52,144 nt of DNA. It comes from a virus. Of the stretch, positions 38,973-47,864 are shown one piece after another. Position 1 is the first letter of the stretch. Each line of letters starts with the position of its first letter. Where the stretch lies: the IMG/VR virus record IMGVR_UViG_3300009506_000046, positions 1-52,144 of that record; one strand, written 5' to 3'. A program made the position numbers and the translations under genes. The notes below the pieces were generated by a model. That model did no database searches, was not told the origin of the DNA, and saw only the letters and a program-made list of their open reading frames with translations.

Positions 38973-39638
38973 ATGACAGACCAAAACCCCCTGCAGCTTG
39001 CTACTCAGATGCTCGGCCTCACGAACCAACTTATCGACTCCCTAAGGGGTTTGCCCAAACCTCCTCCTTGGCGCAACATCATTGGCGAACTCGCCACTAA
39101 CCCCGGCCCTTATTCCAACGTTTATCTCAACCGCAGCGGCGGTTGGTGGCAGAGGTCCATGGATGAAATTACAGGCATGACCTTTCACCATACCCTCAGC
39201 GACAGCCCCCACGCTACAGCCGCCCACTATGTCAATTATGGAGGCGGCAGGCCAACCACCCCGTACTCAATTTGGATCACTCAGACCGGCGAGATTCTCC
39301 TTTGCGTCCCTCTAACCTCTGGCTTGTGGCATGACCACACCGGCCACCGAAACACTAACTTATCCATCGGTTTGGCTGGCAAGTTGCATATTTACCAACC
39401 CGCCGATGTCCAACTTTACGCCGCGGCCAAGCTCGTCAAGTGGTTGTTGCACTCTCCTGACTTTCCCCGACTAACTTCAACCGCACAAATCAAAGGCCAC
39501 ATGGACGTAGGAACCTGCAAGAACCGAACAGAGTGCCCCGGCTGGATGACCATTGACGCTGAGCGCGGGGTACAACTCGAGGACCGTTGGAAGAACCGCT
39601 TCCAACGCATCATAGCCAAGGTCTTTGATGCTAACTAA
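38973..39638 (+). CDS. Endolysin: N-acetylmuramoyl-L-alanine amidase (Amidase_2)
   Basis: 221 aa. The zinc ligands of the T7-lysozyme/PGRP fold are visible: H72 in TFHHT, H176 in KGHMD and C188 in TECPG. GLWHDHTGHRN lies between them. It cuts the bond between MurNAc and the peptide stem. An N-terminal helix of about 35 residues precedes the catalytic domain; there is no separate wall-binding domain. AAGGTGAC precedes; the ATG at 38970 is an alternative start. Confidence 0.9.
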   Translation: MTDQNPLQLATQMLGLTNQLIDSLRGLPKPPPWRNIIGELATNPGPYSNVYLNRSGGWWQRSMDEITGMTFHHTLSDSPHATAAHYVNYGGGRPTTPYSIWITQTGEILLCVPLTSGLWHDHTGHRNTNLSIGLAGKLHIYQPADVQLYAAAKLVKWLLHSPDFPRLTSTAQIKGHMDVGTCKNRTECPGWMTIDAERGVQLEDRWKNRFQRIIAKVFDAN

Positions 39639-41595
39639 CCCCGGCTTTGAGCAAGATTGGTCTGACGGTGGAACACACCAGGCCTTAGTCATCCCCGCGA
39701 GTCTAGACCCGTATTTCACCGAGCTTGGTAACGTTTTCTCCCCACCGGGTTGGTCAACTTGGTACAGACACGAAGGCGAGTTCGCCCAACCTGAGGTGCG
39801 TGAGTCTTTTTCAATCAATCCCGATCGGATGCGCTCCGGGCTAAAGGGTCTCCTTCTTTTCACGTTCTACCGCAAGCATGACGCTGGATTCTACCAACGA
39901 GTTTTTGTCACCCCGGGCCAAACTTACAGATTGTCAGCCTACGCCCATGCCTGGTCAAACCATCAGGACCCCGCCAGACCTGACAAGTTCCCGCACCCCG
40001 ACGATCCATATTGGAGCGAGGGGGCAGCATACAATCCCTACTTTGCCAAGGTTGGCGACACCGAAGATGACGACCTGCGCAATTTTACCTTTCAGGTGGG
40101 TATTGACCCAACTGGAGGCATCCACCCCCTTTTGCCAAGAGTGGTTTGGGGGGAGGGCGCCCACATCTATAACACTTTCTACCGCGTTCCAAGTGTAGCC
40201 GTAACCGCCGAAACTGACATTATCACCGTTTTCCTGCGCTCATCCACCCTCTGGCCTTTCAAGCACAACGACGCCTATTGGGACGACGTCGAGCTTGAGC
40301 TTGTCGCCGCCCAACGCGGCGCGCCTCGGGTCCAGTACGCCAGAACGTATGTTCTGCTTCCACCCAACTCTAGTTTGGATCTGTGGTATCAGGCAGTGGA
40401 TGAGTTCGCCGGTCTTGACCATACCATCGGCAAAAGCGCCGACGACGCTGGGGTAGGTGACCTTGACCAACGAGTAGTCAAAGCGGTCAATCCCGAAGAG
40501 TGGGGCGCGGGCGAGGATGGCACCGGACTCGCGGGCTTTTTCGCCAAGTACTACCCGGGCGTGGATTTCCAAACCGTCTCCCTTGGCGGTGGGGGAACCG
40601 AACCGCCACCCGTCGAGCTTCCAGAGGGGGAGCGGTTGAGCATCCACCTACAGACGGAAGTCGTGGGGTGGCTGGCGCTCATCAAGGCTATGGCGCGGCG
40701 CGCTATTACCCCCAACGCTTACAAGGCGCAACTTGCAGAGGCTGTTGCAGTCACTACCGGGTACGTCTCCACCGTCAAACCAACTTGGGTCAAGCTCGTT
40801 GGCAACTTTGAGCTTGCCGATGACATCAGGCGAGCCTCACCTGACACGAGGGTGCTTATCCGCCAGCACATCAGTAACCAAGAACCATATTACTCCGGGG
40901 ACCCTGTCGCAGGAGCAAAAGCCTACATTGACACTTTTTGGGATGCGGTCATCGCCAATCCCGACATTGACGGTGTATCCTCACTCAATGAGGAAGTTCC
41001 CACAAACAACCTCAGCAAGCTCATGCAAATCATCGCTTTTGATCTCGCGTTTTCTGATGAGGTGGCGCGTCGCTCGAAAGCTCTCGGCCGTCACATCGTC
41101 GCTGTCCTATTGGAAATTGCGGTTGGGAACCCCGAGCATTCCGAGATGAAGCACCTTGTTCCCATTGCCGAGAAGTGCCTAGAGCATGACCACGCCATCG
41201 GGTACCACGCTTACTTCCCGTGCCATCCCGATTATGCCGAGGAGTGGTTTGAGAAGTGGGGCTATCATTACCACTTCCGTACAAGGTCAATGCAATCCGA
41301 GTTCGACAAGCACGGCTTGCGCCCTCGCTACCTCTACACCGAAGCCGGAGCGGTGGCGGGTGAGCCAACCGCTGACGGTCGGGTAGGCGTGCTCAACGCC
41401 GGTGCGGGGTGGCGACACCCAACTTGCTTGGTCGGCAACCTGGACCGCTACATCAATCTCTTGCTGCGTCTCCGTGATGAGGATGATTTGGCCGAAGTCG
41501 CCACCATCTTTACAACCGGTATGGACTACATCGGGTGGAAGTGGTTTCTATTTAACGGACCTGAATTGTCGAGATTATCCAGTGCCCTAGCATGA
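39628..41595 (+). CDS. Carbohydrate-binding and clan-A-like glycosidase protein
   Basis: 655 aa. Residues 1-235 look like a jelly-roll carbohydrate-binding module (LTNPGFE start, FYQRVFVTPGQTYRLSAYAHAW). From about 340 a TIM-barrel glycosidase-like domain follows, with SSLNEE (E455 as acid/base candidate) and YTEAGA (E572 as nucleophile candidate), 117 residues apart as in clan GH-A. It overlaps the amidase gene by 11 nt; CAAGG lies 6 nt before the ATG. Its place in the lysis group suggests it helps degrade wall or sheath polysaccharide. Confidence 0.65.
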   Translation: MLTNPGFEQDWSDGGTHQALVIPASLDPYFTELGNVFSPPGWSTWYRHEGEFAQPEVRESFSINPDRMRSGLKGLLLFTFYRKHDAGFYQRVFVTPGQTYRLSAYAHAWSNHQDPARPDKFPHPDDPYWSEGAAYNPYFAKVGDTEDDDLRNFTFQVGIDPTGGIHPLLPRVVWGEGAHIYNTFYRVPSVAVTAETDIITVFLRSSTLWPFKHNDAYWDDVELELVAAQRGAPRVQYARTYVLLPPNSSLDLWYQAVDEFAGLDHTIGKSADDAGVGDLDQRVVKAVNPEEWGAGEDGTGLAGFFAKYYPGVDFQTVSLGGGGTEPPPVELPEGERLSIHLQTEVVGWLALIKAMARRAITPNAYKAQLAEAVAVTTGYVSTVKPTWVKLVGNFELADDIRRASPDTRVLIRQHISNQEPYYSGDPVAGAKAYIDTFWDAVIANPDIDGVSSLNEEVPTNNLSKLMQIIAFDLAFSDEVARRSKALGRHIVAVLLEIAVGNPEHSEMKHLVPIAEKCLEHDHAIGYHAYFPCHPDYAEEWFEKWGYHYHFRTRSMQSEFDKHGLRPRYLYTEAGAVAGEPTADGRVGVLNAGAGWRHPTCLVGNLDRYINLLLRLRDEDDLAEVATIFTTGMDYIGWKWFLFNGPELSRLSSALA

Positions 41596-41598
41596 CCA

Positions 41599-41895
41599 AT
41601 GCCTGCAGAACTCATCAATGTCCTACTTCAACTGGGCGTAGCGGGGGTCTTTATATGGTTTTTATACAATCAGCTGGACCGTCGCGAGAAGCGACTGACC
41701 GAGTACGAAAAGGAAGTCTGTAGGCTGCGGGATGAGTATGACGAACTCCTTATGGCGCGCATTCACGATAAGGAACGGCAAGAAACCATCCTCTGGCAGA
41801 TCGGGCGGGCCCTGCAACAACTCGCAGAATCGGAACGGCGCAGAAATGGAAAGAAGGCTGGTGGAAGCACAGACTCGCCTCGAGAGCGCTTATAG
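41599..41895 (+). CDS. BhlA/UviB-like holin-associated protein
   Basis: 98 aa. One N-terminal transmembrane helix (about 5-23, NVLLQLGVAGVFIWFLY), then a charged junction (DRREKRL) and a coiled coil to residue 80, as in BhlA/UviB bacteriocin-type holin proteins. It follows the glycosidase in the lysis group. A one-component spanin-like role is also possible. Confidence 0.65.
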   Translation: MPAELINVLLQLGVAGVFIWFLYNQLDRREKRLTEYEKEVCRLRDEYDELLMARIHDKERQETILWQIGRALQQLAESERRRNGKKAGGSTDSPRERL

Positions 41896-41953
41896 TTTTT
41901 TTCTTACCGCCGTACATGACGTGAAAAAAGCGGCGACGACAGAGGGGGAATAG
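41846..41953 (+). CDS. Possible 35-aa helical protein
   Basis: An overlapping frame with ATG at 41846 and TAG at 41951, in the gap before the ParB-like gene. An amphipathic helix (ERRLVEAQTRLESAYSFFL) is plausible but the ribosome site is weak. It has no lipobox cysteine, so it is not an outer-membrane spanin partner. Confidence 0.35.
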   Translation: MERRLVEAQTRLESAYSFFLTAVHDVKKAATTEGE

Positions 41954-42538
41954 ATGCCACAGGCTTACCATAAAAACCCGCGGGTCATTACCAGGAAACA
42001 GAGGGATGACCTCGCCGAGTGGCTAGAGGAACTTGGTGACATCAGCGGCATAGTCCACGACTTGAACTCCGACGAACTCCCTTGCGGGAACCAGCGATCG
42101 GACATCATTGACATTGGTCAATGTGAGATCGTCTTAACCGAAGAGCTTAACGAGCCCGACGAGCAAGGAACCGTTGCTTGGGGCTATGCACTCTGGAACG
42201 GCAAGAAGTACAACTACCGCGCCGTGAGCTGGACCCCCGAGCAATGCGAGAAGGCTAACATCATAGCCAACGCCTCCGGTGGTGACTGGGATTGGACAAT
42301 GCTAGCTTCTGACTTTGACGCCGCGGATCTCCTAAAGTGGGGAATTGACGGTATTGACCTGGCCCTAAAACCCAATGGCGGGAGGGGCAAGGCTGGCGAG
42401 ATTGACCTTTCCCAATTTGAGCAAATCGATGCGCCCAATGTGTTCTATCGTGTAGTCATCGACGGCTTAACCCTCTCCGGTGCCAACAAGATAGCGGAGG
42501 ACTTTGAGGGCGCAAGGGTGGAGCAATACCGTGAGTGA
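41954..42538 (+). CDS. ParB/sulfiredoxin-fold protein
   Basis: 194 aa. LGDISGIVHDLN, GNQRS (45-49), QGTVAWGYALWNGKKYNYRAVSW and ANIIANASGGDWDW (101-114) are the conserved elements of phage ParB-like proteins often encoded beside terminases and DNA-modification genes. GNQRS corresponds to the ParB GxxR region that binds nucleotide. The next gene, a glycosyltransferase, overlaps by 8 nt. A role in DNA modification or partition is inferred. Confidence 0.7.
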   Translation: MPQAYHKNPRVITRKQRDDLAEWLEELGDISGIVHDLNSDELPCGNQRSDIIDIGQCEIVLTEELNEPDEQGTVAWGYALWNGKKYNYRAVSWTPEQCEKANIIANASGGDWDWTMLASDFDAADLLKWGIDGIDLALKPNGGRGKAGEIDLSQFEQIDAPNVFYRVVIDGLTLSGANKIAEDFEGARVEQYRE

Positions 42539-43943
42539 CATCGGCAGCCTTGGCGTGGTTGCGGTTATGCCGTTCTGGTCAAACTCCGACAACCTCAACA
42601 CTGACAGCAACTACGTTTTTGTGCGTGTCGTGCTACCTGAGCTATCCAAGCTCATGCCGCACTCTGTCATCTTGCTCTTTTTCCCTGACCCTGCCTACGG
42701 CCGCGACAAGTGGTACTACACTCCCGATGGACTGCAATCGGACCGGATTAGATTCATTTCTTGGCCTTACGACACCGCCATGCGCTCATCCGTTCTCGGG
42801 TTCTCAACGGAGCGCTTTGGCGAGATCGAAACCGACTATGCCCCCGTCGTCTATTGGCTTCACCAAGTCGAGTCCGGGGCTTCAATGAAGGGCGGCTTCA
42901 AGCAACACTTTAACTATGCCTCCCAACCGAGTATCGTAGCACAGCACCATTACATCATCCACAAAAGCCTTCCATACCCCTTTGAGGGCATGTTCCCTAG
43001 GCTGTGGCATCAGATGGGCGGTTCAATCGCTGCCGATGCCGTGGTTTACAACTCCGACCACTGCATCAGTATGGCGCGGGACTCTTTCGGCATGTATCTC
43101 AATTCCCAACAGATGGACCAACTTGAGAAAAAGTCCCAAGTACTGCGGTTTGGCCTCTTGCGTGGGGACGAACCGCAGGCGCCCAACGCCAACGGCGACG
43201 AACCGCCCATCGTGCTTTACAACCACCGCTTTGAGAACTACAAGCAACCCAAGACAACCTTTGCTGTCCTTGACAGCTTGCGTGAGGCTCACAACTTTCG
43301 AGTGTGGGCCACCCAGGTCAGTGGTCAAGATACAAAAAGCTATAACATCGACGAATTTCTTTACGAGCCCAACAGAGCATCATATCTCGCCCGTTGCGCT
43401 GTCCCTGCAATCAATACTATAAACTCCATTCACGAAACCTTTTGCATCTCAATCCTTGACTCTCTGGCCATGGGTCATTTGGTAGTTTTGCCCAACGCCT
43501 TGACCTTCCCTGAGCTTGTGCCACCCGACTATCCTTACCTATTCAAGAACGAAGTTGAGCAAGAAGCGATGCTCTCCAGTATCATGGCCAACTGGCCTGA
43601 TTCCTTCAATGAATGGTCAAACGCATTATCCACTCACGCCAGGGAAAATTTTAACGTTGAGGCTTACGCTCGTCGTTACCTTGAGGTGCTCGAGCTTGCC
43701 GAATCACGTTACCGCAGGTTTGTCAAAAAAGACCACATACAAGTGGCCATGGATCGCTTTTTCGCTTCTTTCAAGGTTGGGGAGGAATACGACTTGCTCA
43801 CTGCGGGGCGCAAGTGTCGCCGCAATGCCAAACTCAGCGACCAGGCTTGCCCCAACCGCCGCGTAACCCGCGAAGCTATGATGTATGGTGGTATCGGTGT
43901 CAAGTGGGCAGATGGAGGGATTAGGCTCTACCGCTATGACTAG
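42531..43943 (+). CDS. GT4-type (GT-B) glycosyltransferase
   Basis: 470 aa from the GTG at 42531 (GGTGGAG 7 nt upstream, GTGAGTGA overlap with the ParB-like gene). The C-terminal domain has the GT4 nucleotide-sugar signature HETFCISILDSLAMGHLVVLPN (H301, E302, D310), then the ...LTFPELVP segment. The last 100 residues are an additional helical region with four cysteines. Possible acceptors are phage DNA, a virion protein or host surface glycan; the ParB-like and terminase neighbours slightly favour DNA. Confidence 0.75.
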   Translation: MSDIGSLGVVAVMPFWSNSDNLNTDSNYVFVRVVLPELSKLMPHSVILLFFPDPAYGRDKWYYTPDGLQSDRIRFISWPYDTAMRSSVLGFSTERFGEIETDYAPVVYWLHQVESGASMKGGFKQHFNYASQPSIVAQHHYIIHKSLPYPFEGMFPRLWHQMGGSIAADAVVYNSDHCISMARDSFGMYLNSQQMDQLEKKSQVLRFGLLRGDEPQAPNANGDEPPIVLYNHRFENYKQPKTTFAVLDSLREAHNFRVWATQVSGQDTKSYNIDEFLYEPNRASYLARCAVPAINTINSIHETFCISILDSLAMGHLVVLPNALTFPELVPPDYPYLFKNEVEQEAMLSSIMANWPDSFNEWSNALSTHARENFNVEAYARRYLEVLELAESRYRRFVKKDHIQVAMDRFFASFKVGEEYDLLTAGRKCRRNAKLSDQACPNRRVTREAMMYGGIGVKWADGGIRLYRYD

Positions 43944-43944
43944 T

Positions 43945-44145
43945 TCAACGCATCAACTTGGTTACCGTGGGCATGGGAACCCTTTTCTTGGTTGTCCTAC
44001 TGTAAGCCTTGATAGCATCAATATACGCTTGAGCTGCAATCCTCGCGGACTCTTCACTAACCTGTCCTTGGTAGAATGCCGCCTTAAGGATCTCGAACGT
44101 TTTCCGGGCACTTCTAACGGCGTCTCCTGGTGTGTTCCCTGTCAT
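43945..44145 (-). CDS. Small helical protein transcribed against the late operon (moron-like)
   Basis: 66 aa with GGGAGGCC upstream. Helical and basic (AVRSARKTFEILKAAFYQGQVSEESARIAAQAYIDAIKAYSR). It has its own class I early promoter and lies on the minus strand between two plus-strand late genes, 1 nt from the end of the glycosyltransferase gene. It is therefore expressed early, independent of the late block. Function unknown. Confidence 0.7.
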   Translation of the reverse strand: MTGNTPGDAVRSARKTFEILKAAFYQGQVSEESARIAAQAYIDAIKAYSRTTKKRVPMPTVTKLMR

Positions 44146-44179
44146 TTCTTGGCCTCCCTCTGTATATCATTTATAAAAC

Positions 44180-44207
44180 ATTATATAACAGACTGTGGTA
44201 GAGTCAA
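44180..44207 (-). promoter_or_regulatory. Class I early promoter (copy 3)
   Basis: -35 TTGACT (44207-44202), 16-nt spacer ending CTGTTA, -10 TATAAT (44185-44180), followed by GTTTTATA. Same motif as copies at 19057 and 21795. It drives the isolated 43945-44145 gene. This accounts for the 116-nt gap. Confidence 0.8.
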
Positions 44208-44261
44208 CTCCCTAAACTCCAATTGCACGCATGGAGTGCACAGATTGAGGTTTTACGCCTA

Positions 44262-44759
44262 ATGCCTAGCAATCGTTGGAAGGAAAGCAACAAAGCGCAT
44301 ATTGAGATCAGGCGCACTTGGGTGGCGCGCTTTCTCGCTATAGGGATGAAGCGTTGGGAGATTGTCAATCAACTTGGGGACATCCCCTTACTCAATCCTG
44401 CCACTGGCTTACCTTATGACCCATCTACCATCTCGCGGGACATTGGTGTTATCACCAGGCGTTGGCAAGAGGATGCAGTTGAGCACATCGCCACGCTCAA
44501 AGCGGCACAACTGGCTGAACTCAGAGCGGCACGGCGCCAGGCGTGGACCAACAAAAGTATGTCTGAGGTTCGTCGTAATCTTGAGTTTGAGGCTAGATTG
44601 ATGGGTACAGAGGCCCCAATTAAGCACGACGTATCTTCACTCAATGTCAACGCCCAACTCTCTCCGGAGGACTTTGGCTCTCTGAGCGACAAGGAACTGC
44701 GTGACTTTCGCTACTATGTCGATGAAGTTTTGGGGATTGGCGGCAATGGTAACCGCTGA
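44262..44759 (+). CDS. Terminase small subunit-like DNA-binding protein
   Basis: 165 aa from the ATG at 44262; an upstream TTG at 44223 lacks a ribosome site. The N-half holds an HTH (VARFLAIGMKRWEIVNQLG ... DPSTISRDIGVI), then an Arg/Ala-rich helical part. Position immediately before TerL and the HTH support a packaging-site recogniser. Confidence 0.65.
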   Translation: MPSNRWKESNKAHIEIRRTWVARFLAIGMKRWEIVNQLGDIPLLNPATGLPYDPSTISRDIGVITRRWQEDAVEHIATLKAAQLAELRAARRQAWTNKSMSEVRRNLEFEARLMGTEAPIKHDVSSLNVNAQLSPEDFGSLSDKELRDFRYYVDEVLGIGGNGNR

Positions 44760-46314
44760 GCGCCCTGTTGAACTTCCCGCAGTCGCCCAGAGGCTGAATC
44801 AAGAAAACATTGGCTTGTTTGATGTCGGGCTTGACTTGGCCCATGTTGACCGGTTCGGTTTCAAGGGGTACGTCGAGCGTGCTTGGGTCAGGGTGCGACC
44901 CCATGAGTCATTTATTGACGGTTGGCATATCGACGCTATTTGTGAGCACCTCGAAGCCATCAAGTCGGGGGAGATTCGTAACCTTATTATCAACGTCCCG
45001 CCCCGGCACACCAAGAGCTTGTTGACGTCCGTCTTTTTTCCTACCTATTGTTGGATTGATCTCCCTGGCTCCTGTTGGCTCACCGCATCATACGCTATCC
45101 CCCTGGCTGTCCGTGATGCCACTCGCTCGCGCCGCTTGATGCAATCTCCTTGGTGGCAAGCGCGATGGGGCAGCTCTTTCAAGTTTGCGGGTGACCAGAA
45201 CCAAAAAAGCAGGTACGAGAATAACCAAGGAGGCCACCGTATTGCCATTGGCGTGACAGGCATGGGCACCGGCGAGGGCGGTGACTTTATCATCGTGGAC
45301 GACCCGGTGAAAGTCGCTGACGCTGATTCCGATCTTGCTCTTGACAATGCCAACACTTGGTGGGCTCAAACGATGTCAACGCGCACCAATGACCCCCGCA
45401 CAGCTGCAAAAGTCGTCATCATGCAGCGGTTGCACGAAAACGACTTGACTGGCCATCTCCTTGATGAAATGAAGCACGGCGGGGAGCATTATGAGCTACT
45501 GCGCCTGCCGGCCGAGTTTGAACCTAACAGGCACTTTGTCACCTCTATTGGTTGGTCTGACCCTCGCACCGAGGAAGGCGAGTTGCTTAACCCAGAGCGG
45601 TTTGGCAAAAGGGAACTCGCCAACCTCAAAGCTGTATTGGGTGAGCAAGCAACGGCGGGGCAGTTGCAACAGCGCCCCGCGCCCGCAGGCGGCGCGATCT
45701 TTCAGCGCAAGTGGTGGGAGGACGACAATCGTTACGACCCCAACGATACCGCCCTATGGCAAACCACTGTAGGACGCTGGTTGTCAATTGACACTGCCCT
45801 GAAGGACAAAGAGACAAACGACTACCACGCTCTCGGCGTTTGGGAGATGACAAAAGATTACCGCTTGGTTCTCCGTGAGGCCCAATGGAAGCGACTGCAA
45901 TTCCCCCAACTTGCCGATTGGATTCAAGAGGAAGCTCTGCGCTGGCGAGGGAGGGATTTCCTCAAAGGCATCCTCATTGAGGACAAAGTTAGTGGGACAT
46001 CAGCCCTTCAAACCCTGCGTCAAGAGGCACCTGAGTGGCTAGCCGACTTACTTATCGGCTTTGAGCCTCGTGGCAGCAAAGAGGGCAGAGCGCGACAAGC
46101 CGCCCTTTGGTGTGACCGTGGTTGCATCCTCTTGCCAGAGCCAAGCACGGGCGCCCCCTGGCTGTTTGAGTTCGAGGAAGATTTCTTGTACAAGTTCCCG
46201 ATGGGTAAGTTTGACGACCCGGTAGATCAGCTGTCTCAGATGGTCATCTACCTGGAGCATTATCTCGCCCAAGGGTGGCGGTCGAGGGTAAGGGTGGAAT
46301 ATGGCGATAGTTAG
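44746..46314 (+). CDS. Terminase large subunit
   Basis: 522 aa from the ATG at 44746. The ATPase has Walker A NVPPRHTKS (83-91) and Walker B FIIVDD (D185, D186). The nuclease has acidic candidates D349 (LSIDTALKD), D413 (IEDK) and D494 (DDPVDQLSQ), the RNase H-like triad. It pumps and cuts genome concatemers. It overlaps TerS by 14 nt and portal by 14 nt. Confidence 0.93.
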   Translation: MVTAERPVELPAVAQRLNQENIGLFDVGLDLAHVDRFGFKGYVERAWVRVRPHESFIDGWHIDAICEHLEAIKSGEIRNLIINVPPRHTKSLLTSVFFPTYCWIDLPGSCWLTASYAIPLAVRDATRSRRLMQSPWWQARWGSSFKFAGDQNQKSRYENNQGGHRIAIGVTGMGTGEGGDFIIVDDPVKVADADSDLALDNANTWWAQTMSTRTNDPRTAAKVVIMQRLHENDLTGHLLDEMKHGGEHYELLRLPAEFEPNRHFVTSIGWSDPRTEEGELLNPERFGKRELANLKAVLGEQATAGQLQQRPAPAGGAIFQRKWWEDDNRYDPNDTALWQTTVGRWLSIDTALKDKETNDYHALGVWEMTKDYRLVLREAQWKRLQFPQLADWIQEEALRWRGRDFLKGILIEDKVSGTSALQTLRQEAPEWLADLLIGFEPRGSKEGRARQAALWCDRGCILLPEPSTGAPWLFEFEEDFLYKFPMGKFDDPVDQLSQMVIYLEHYLAQGWRSRVRVEYGDS

Positions 46315-47842
46315 GCGGTTTTTCGGTGGGGCGGTGACACAAGCTATACCTACATCGCTTCCATACTACTACGAAGCAACTAGCCAGTACCGCGCCTTTC
46401 ACGATTTGCTCAGAGCGTACTATCTCAGCAATGGCCTTTACGACGAAATACGCACCGCCCTGCAGGTGACCGGCGCGGAGGATGAGTCGCTTAAACCCCT
46501 GCGCAACCCCGCATCCCGCGCCGTGGAGTTCTATGCCGCCAAGTTGTGGCCCGGCACTCTCCCCGACGCTTTGCCCATCGTCACTGACAACCAGGCAATC
46601 ATTGAGCCGGTGAAACAAATATGGACCTGGTCAAACTGGTCTCACCGGAAACAGGTGGCCGCTCGGTGGTTGGCCATGTACGGCGATTTGTTTATCAAGG
46701 TCGGATCGAGTGAAGGCAAGGTCTTTCTACAAATCATCGACCCGCGCCACTCCCCCTATTATGACCTTGATGACAGAGGTAACCTCACTCACTTCCGCGC
46801 TGACATCCCCATTTCTGCAATCGACGCAGAGACGGGCGAGCTAACCATCGAGTCATTCACCGAGGTATGGGACAAGGGCTTGCAGTGGTATGCCCAGTGG
46901 ACGCACACGGAAAACTTTGGCGTCAGCCTCTCCCAACTCGGTACGCCAGATTACACCGCCGACTTTTCCGAGTTTGGCGTTGACTTTGTCCCCGTCGTTC
47001 ACGTCAAGCATAGAGACATTGGCGATGACCACGGCGACGGAGTGTTCTCCCACGTCATCGACAAGATAGACGAGGCGAACCGGCAAGCCACTCGCTTACA
47101 TCAGATGCTCTATCGCTCAAACCGCAGCCTTTGGGTTTTGCAAGCCAACCTCCTTGATGCCCAGGGCAGGCCGATGCCTGCCCCGACCATTGGTGACTCC
47201 AATGAGCTTGAGATAGGCGACGACACTCTATTTCGACTCCCCGGTAATAGTACCTTGCAATCAATGGTGCCCCAGCTTAATTACACTGATGCTCTTTCGA
47301 TCTTGAATGCTCAACTTGACGAAATCGAGCGTGACTTGCCAGAACTGAACTACTACCGCATCAAAGAAATGGGAGGCAACATCTCGGGTCGGGCGATTCG
47401 TCTATTACTCTCAGACGCTGTTGACAATGTGCTAGAGGTTAGGGGTAACGCCGAGGCGGGCCTTGCTCGTGCTGACATGATGGCCCTGACTATAGGGGCC
47501 AATATGGGGCTGGAGGGGTTCAATGTAGGATCCTATGAGGCGGGTGACCTTGAGCACTCTTTTGCCGAGCGCGCGGTGATAGAATCAGAACCCGACGAGC
47601 GAGCCGATACGTTGCAAAAGTATCGCGGGGCAGGCCTTGCTCTTACCACAGCTATGCGCTTGACCGGTTTCAGCGAGGAAGAGATTGTCAGAGCGCAAAC
47701 CGATCTCCAGATGGAACAGGCGCAGGCGACTACGTCTCTGGCGTCGGCTCTGTTGGAGCAACAAAGGCGTTTTGATCAGGAACAGCAGGCGCAGTTGGGT
47801 GGACCTCGGCAAGAACCAGGGACACCAGAGGGATTAGTTTAG
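46301..47842 (+). CDS. Portal protein
   Basis: 513 aa following TerL. LYDEIRTALQVTG.EDESLKPLRNPASRAVEFYAAKLWPG, LAMYGDLFIKV and IDPRHSPYY are typical of SPP1 gp6-like portals; the C-terminus is a Gln-rich helix. The portal ring is the DNA gate and nucleates the capsid. MuF lies about 3.2 kb downstream instead of directly adjacent, with fibre-like genes inserted between. Confidence 0.88.
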   Translation: MAIVRRFFGGAVTQAIPTSLPYYYEATSQYRAFHDLLRAYYLSNGLYDEIRTALQVTGAEDESLKPLRNPASRAVEFYAAKLWPGTLPDALPIVTDNQAIIEPVKQIWTWSNWSHRKQVAARWLAMYGDLFIKVGSSEGKVFLQIIDPRHSPYYDLDDRGNLTHFRADIPISAIDAETGELTIESFTEVWDKGLQWYAQWTHTENFGVSLSQLGTPDYTADFSEFGVDFVPVVHVKHRDIGDDHGDGVFSHVIDKIDEANRQATRLHQMLYRSNRSLWVLQANLLDAQGRPMPAPTIGDSNELEIGDDTLFRLPGNSTLQSMVPQLNYTDALSILNAQLDEIERDLPELNYYRIKEMGGNISGRAIRLLLSDAVDNVLEVRGNAEAGLARADMMALTIGANMGLEGFNVGSYEAGDLEHSFAERAVIESEPDERADTLQKYRGAGLALTTAMRLTGFSEEEIVRAQTDLQMEQAQATTSLASALLEQQRRFDQEQQAQLGGPRQEPGTPEGLV

Positions 47843-47864
47843 TATGGATGTAACCGAGTAGATA

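Noticed and set aside
41846-41953. Overlapping Rz/Rz1-type spanin pair with the BhlA-like gene
   Set aside because: The inner frame has no signal peptide or lipobox cysteine, so the o-spanin role is not supported.
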